From positions 52,161 to 66,569 of the forward strand of contig DIWZ01000042.1 in assembly GCA_002435955.1 (NCBI GenBank): a stretch of 14,409 nucleotides of DNA. The letters are read 5' to 3'. Of the stretch, positions 14,289 to 14,409 are shown piece by piece (the stretch's first letter is position 1; each line of letters begins with the position of its first letter). The stretch comes from Pelobacter sp. UBA6093. GTDB taxonomy: Bacteria > Desulfobacterota > Desulfuromonadia > Desulfuromonadales > Syntrophotaleaceae. Under the pieces are notes generated by a model. The model saw only the letters and a program-made list of their open reading frames with translations, ran no database searches and was not told the origin of the DNA. A program made the position numbers and the translations under genes.

Positions 14289-14409
14289 AGGAGTCTGCCG
14301 GGCTATCCATGCGCCGGATGCAAATTCGGCTGTTCGGCCCATATTTCAGCTCCTTTTCGGTCCATAGCTACGGCTATGATCCTTCAAACGAGCCAAAATC
14401 TGTTCTCAA
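14289..14409 (+). repeat. Dispersed MITE-like repeat, family 1, copy C (left part)
   Basis: It begins with aggagtctgccgggctatcc (14289-14308), the inverted counterpart of the right end of copy A, and its last 53 bases match 1-53 with three mismatches, including the hairpin catagc-tacg-gctatg (around 14363-14378). The right end lies beyond the window. Copies A and C are in the same orientation, so they are direct repeats about 14.3 kb apart. The stretch between the tRNA terminator and this repeat (14176-14288) shows no gene. Confidence 0.7.

Overview
The window is an ordinary stretch of bacterial chromosome, GC-rich in its coding regions. It carries eight protein genes, one tRNA gene and an unusual number of short palindromic repeats. 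The gene content and protein style suggest an anaerobic deltaproteobacterium of the Desulfuromonadales type (Geobacter/Pelobacter/Syntrophotalea relatives). That assignment is inferred from remembered family resemblance, not from a database comparison. No phage, plasmid, CRISPR or complete insertion sequence is visible.

Left part (1-1650): the end of a dispersed repeat is followed by an XRE-type regulator with a C-terminal cupin sensor, then elbB (DJ-1/PfpI-type glyoxalase). elbB has its own promoter, a perfect 11-bp inverted repeat that looks like an operator, and a strong terminator. Between 1686 and 1914 two different palindromic elements lie end to end and form most of the leader of the next gene.

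Centre (1949-8105, + strand): gltB, the large subunit of glutamate synthase; trxB, thioredoxin reductase; and a small MoaE-like gene. No gltD (electron-donating small subunit) is present. The GltB lacks the ferredoxin loop and has an extra cysteine in its iron-sulfur motif. From 8172 to 12024 on the minus strand lies the convergent operon sucA-sucB (E1 and E2 of 2-oxoglutarate dehydrogenase), with a shared GC hairpin between the converging gene sets. Both gltB and sucAB consume 2-oxoglutarate, so two competing sinks of the nitrogen/carbon branch point sit tail to tail. SucB appears to lack the peripheral subunit-binding domain that normally holds E3, and has a repetitive EEPAAKA linker instead.

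Right part (12025-14409): a 560-bp spacer holds the sucAB promoter, a 43-codon open frame that looks like a gene remnant, stem-loops and an extended -10 promoter. It is followed by a soluble hybrid histidine-kinase-like protein whose ATP-binding motifs are degenerate while its phospho-accepting His and its receiver domain are intact. Next come tRNA-Asn(GTT), with a near-perfect sigma-70 promoter and a strong terminator, and a second copy of the repeat that opened the window.

The observations most worth a second look are the E2 without an E3-binding domain, the pseudo-kinase/receiver protein, the GltB cluster motif with no GltD partner, and the two families of terminally inverted, MITE-like repeats. 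I see no clear case for a wholly new multi-gene system.
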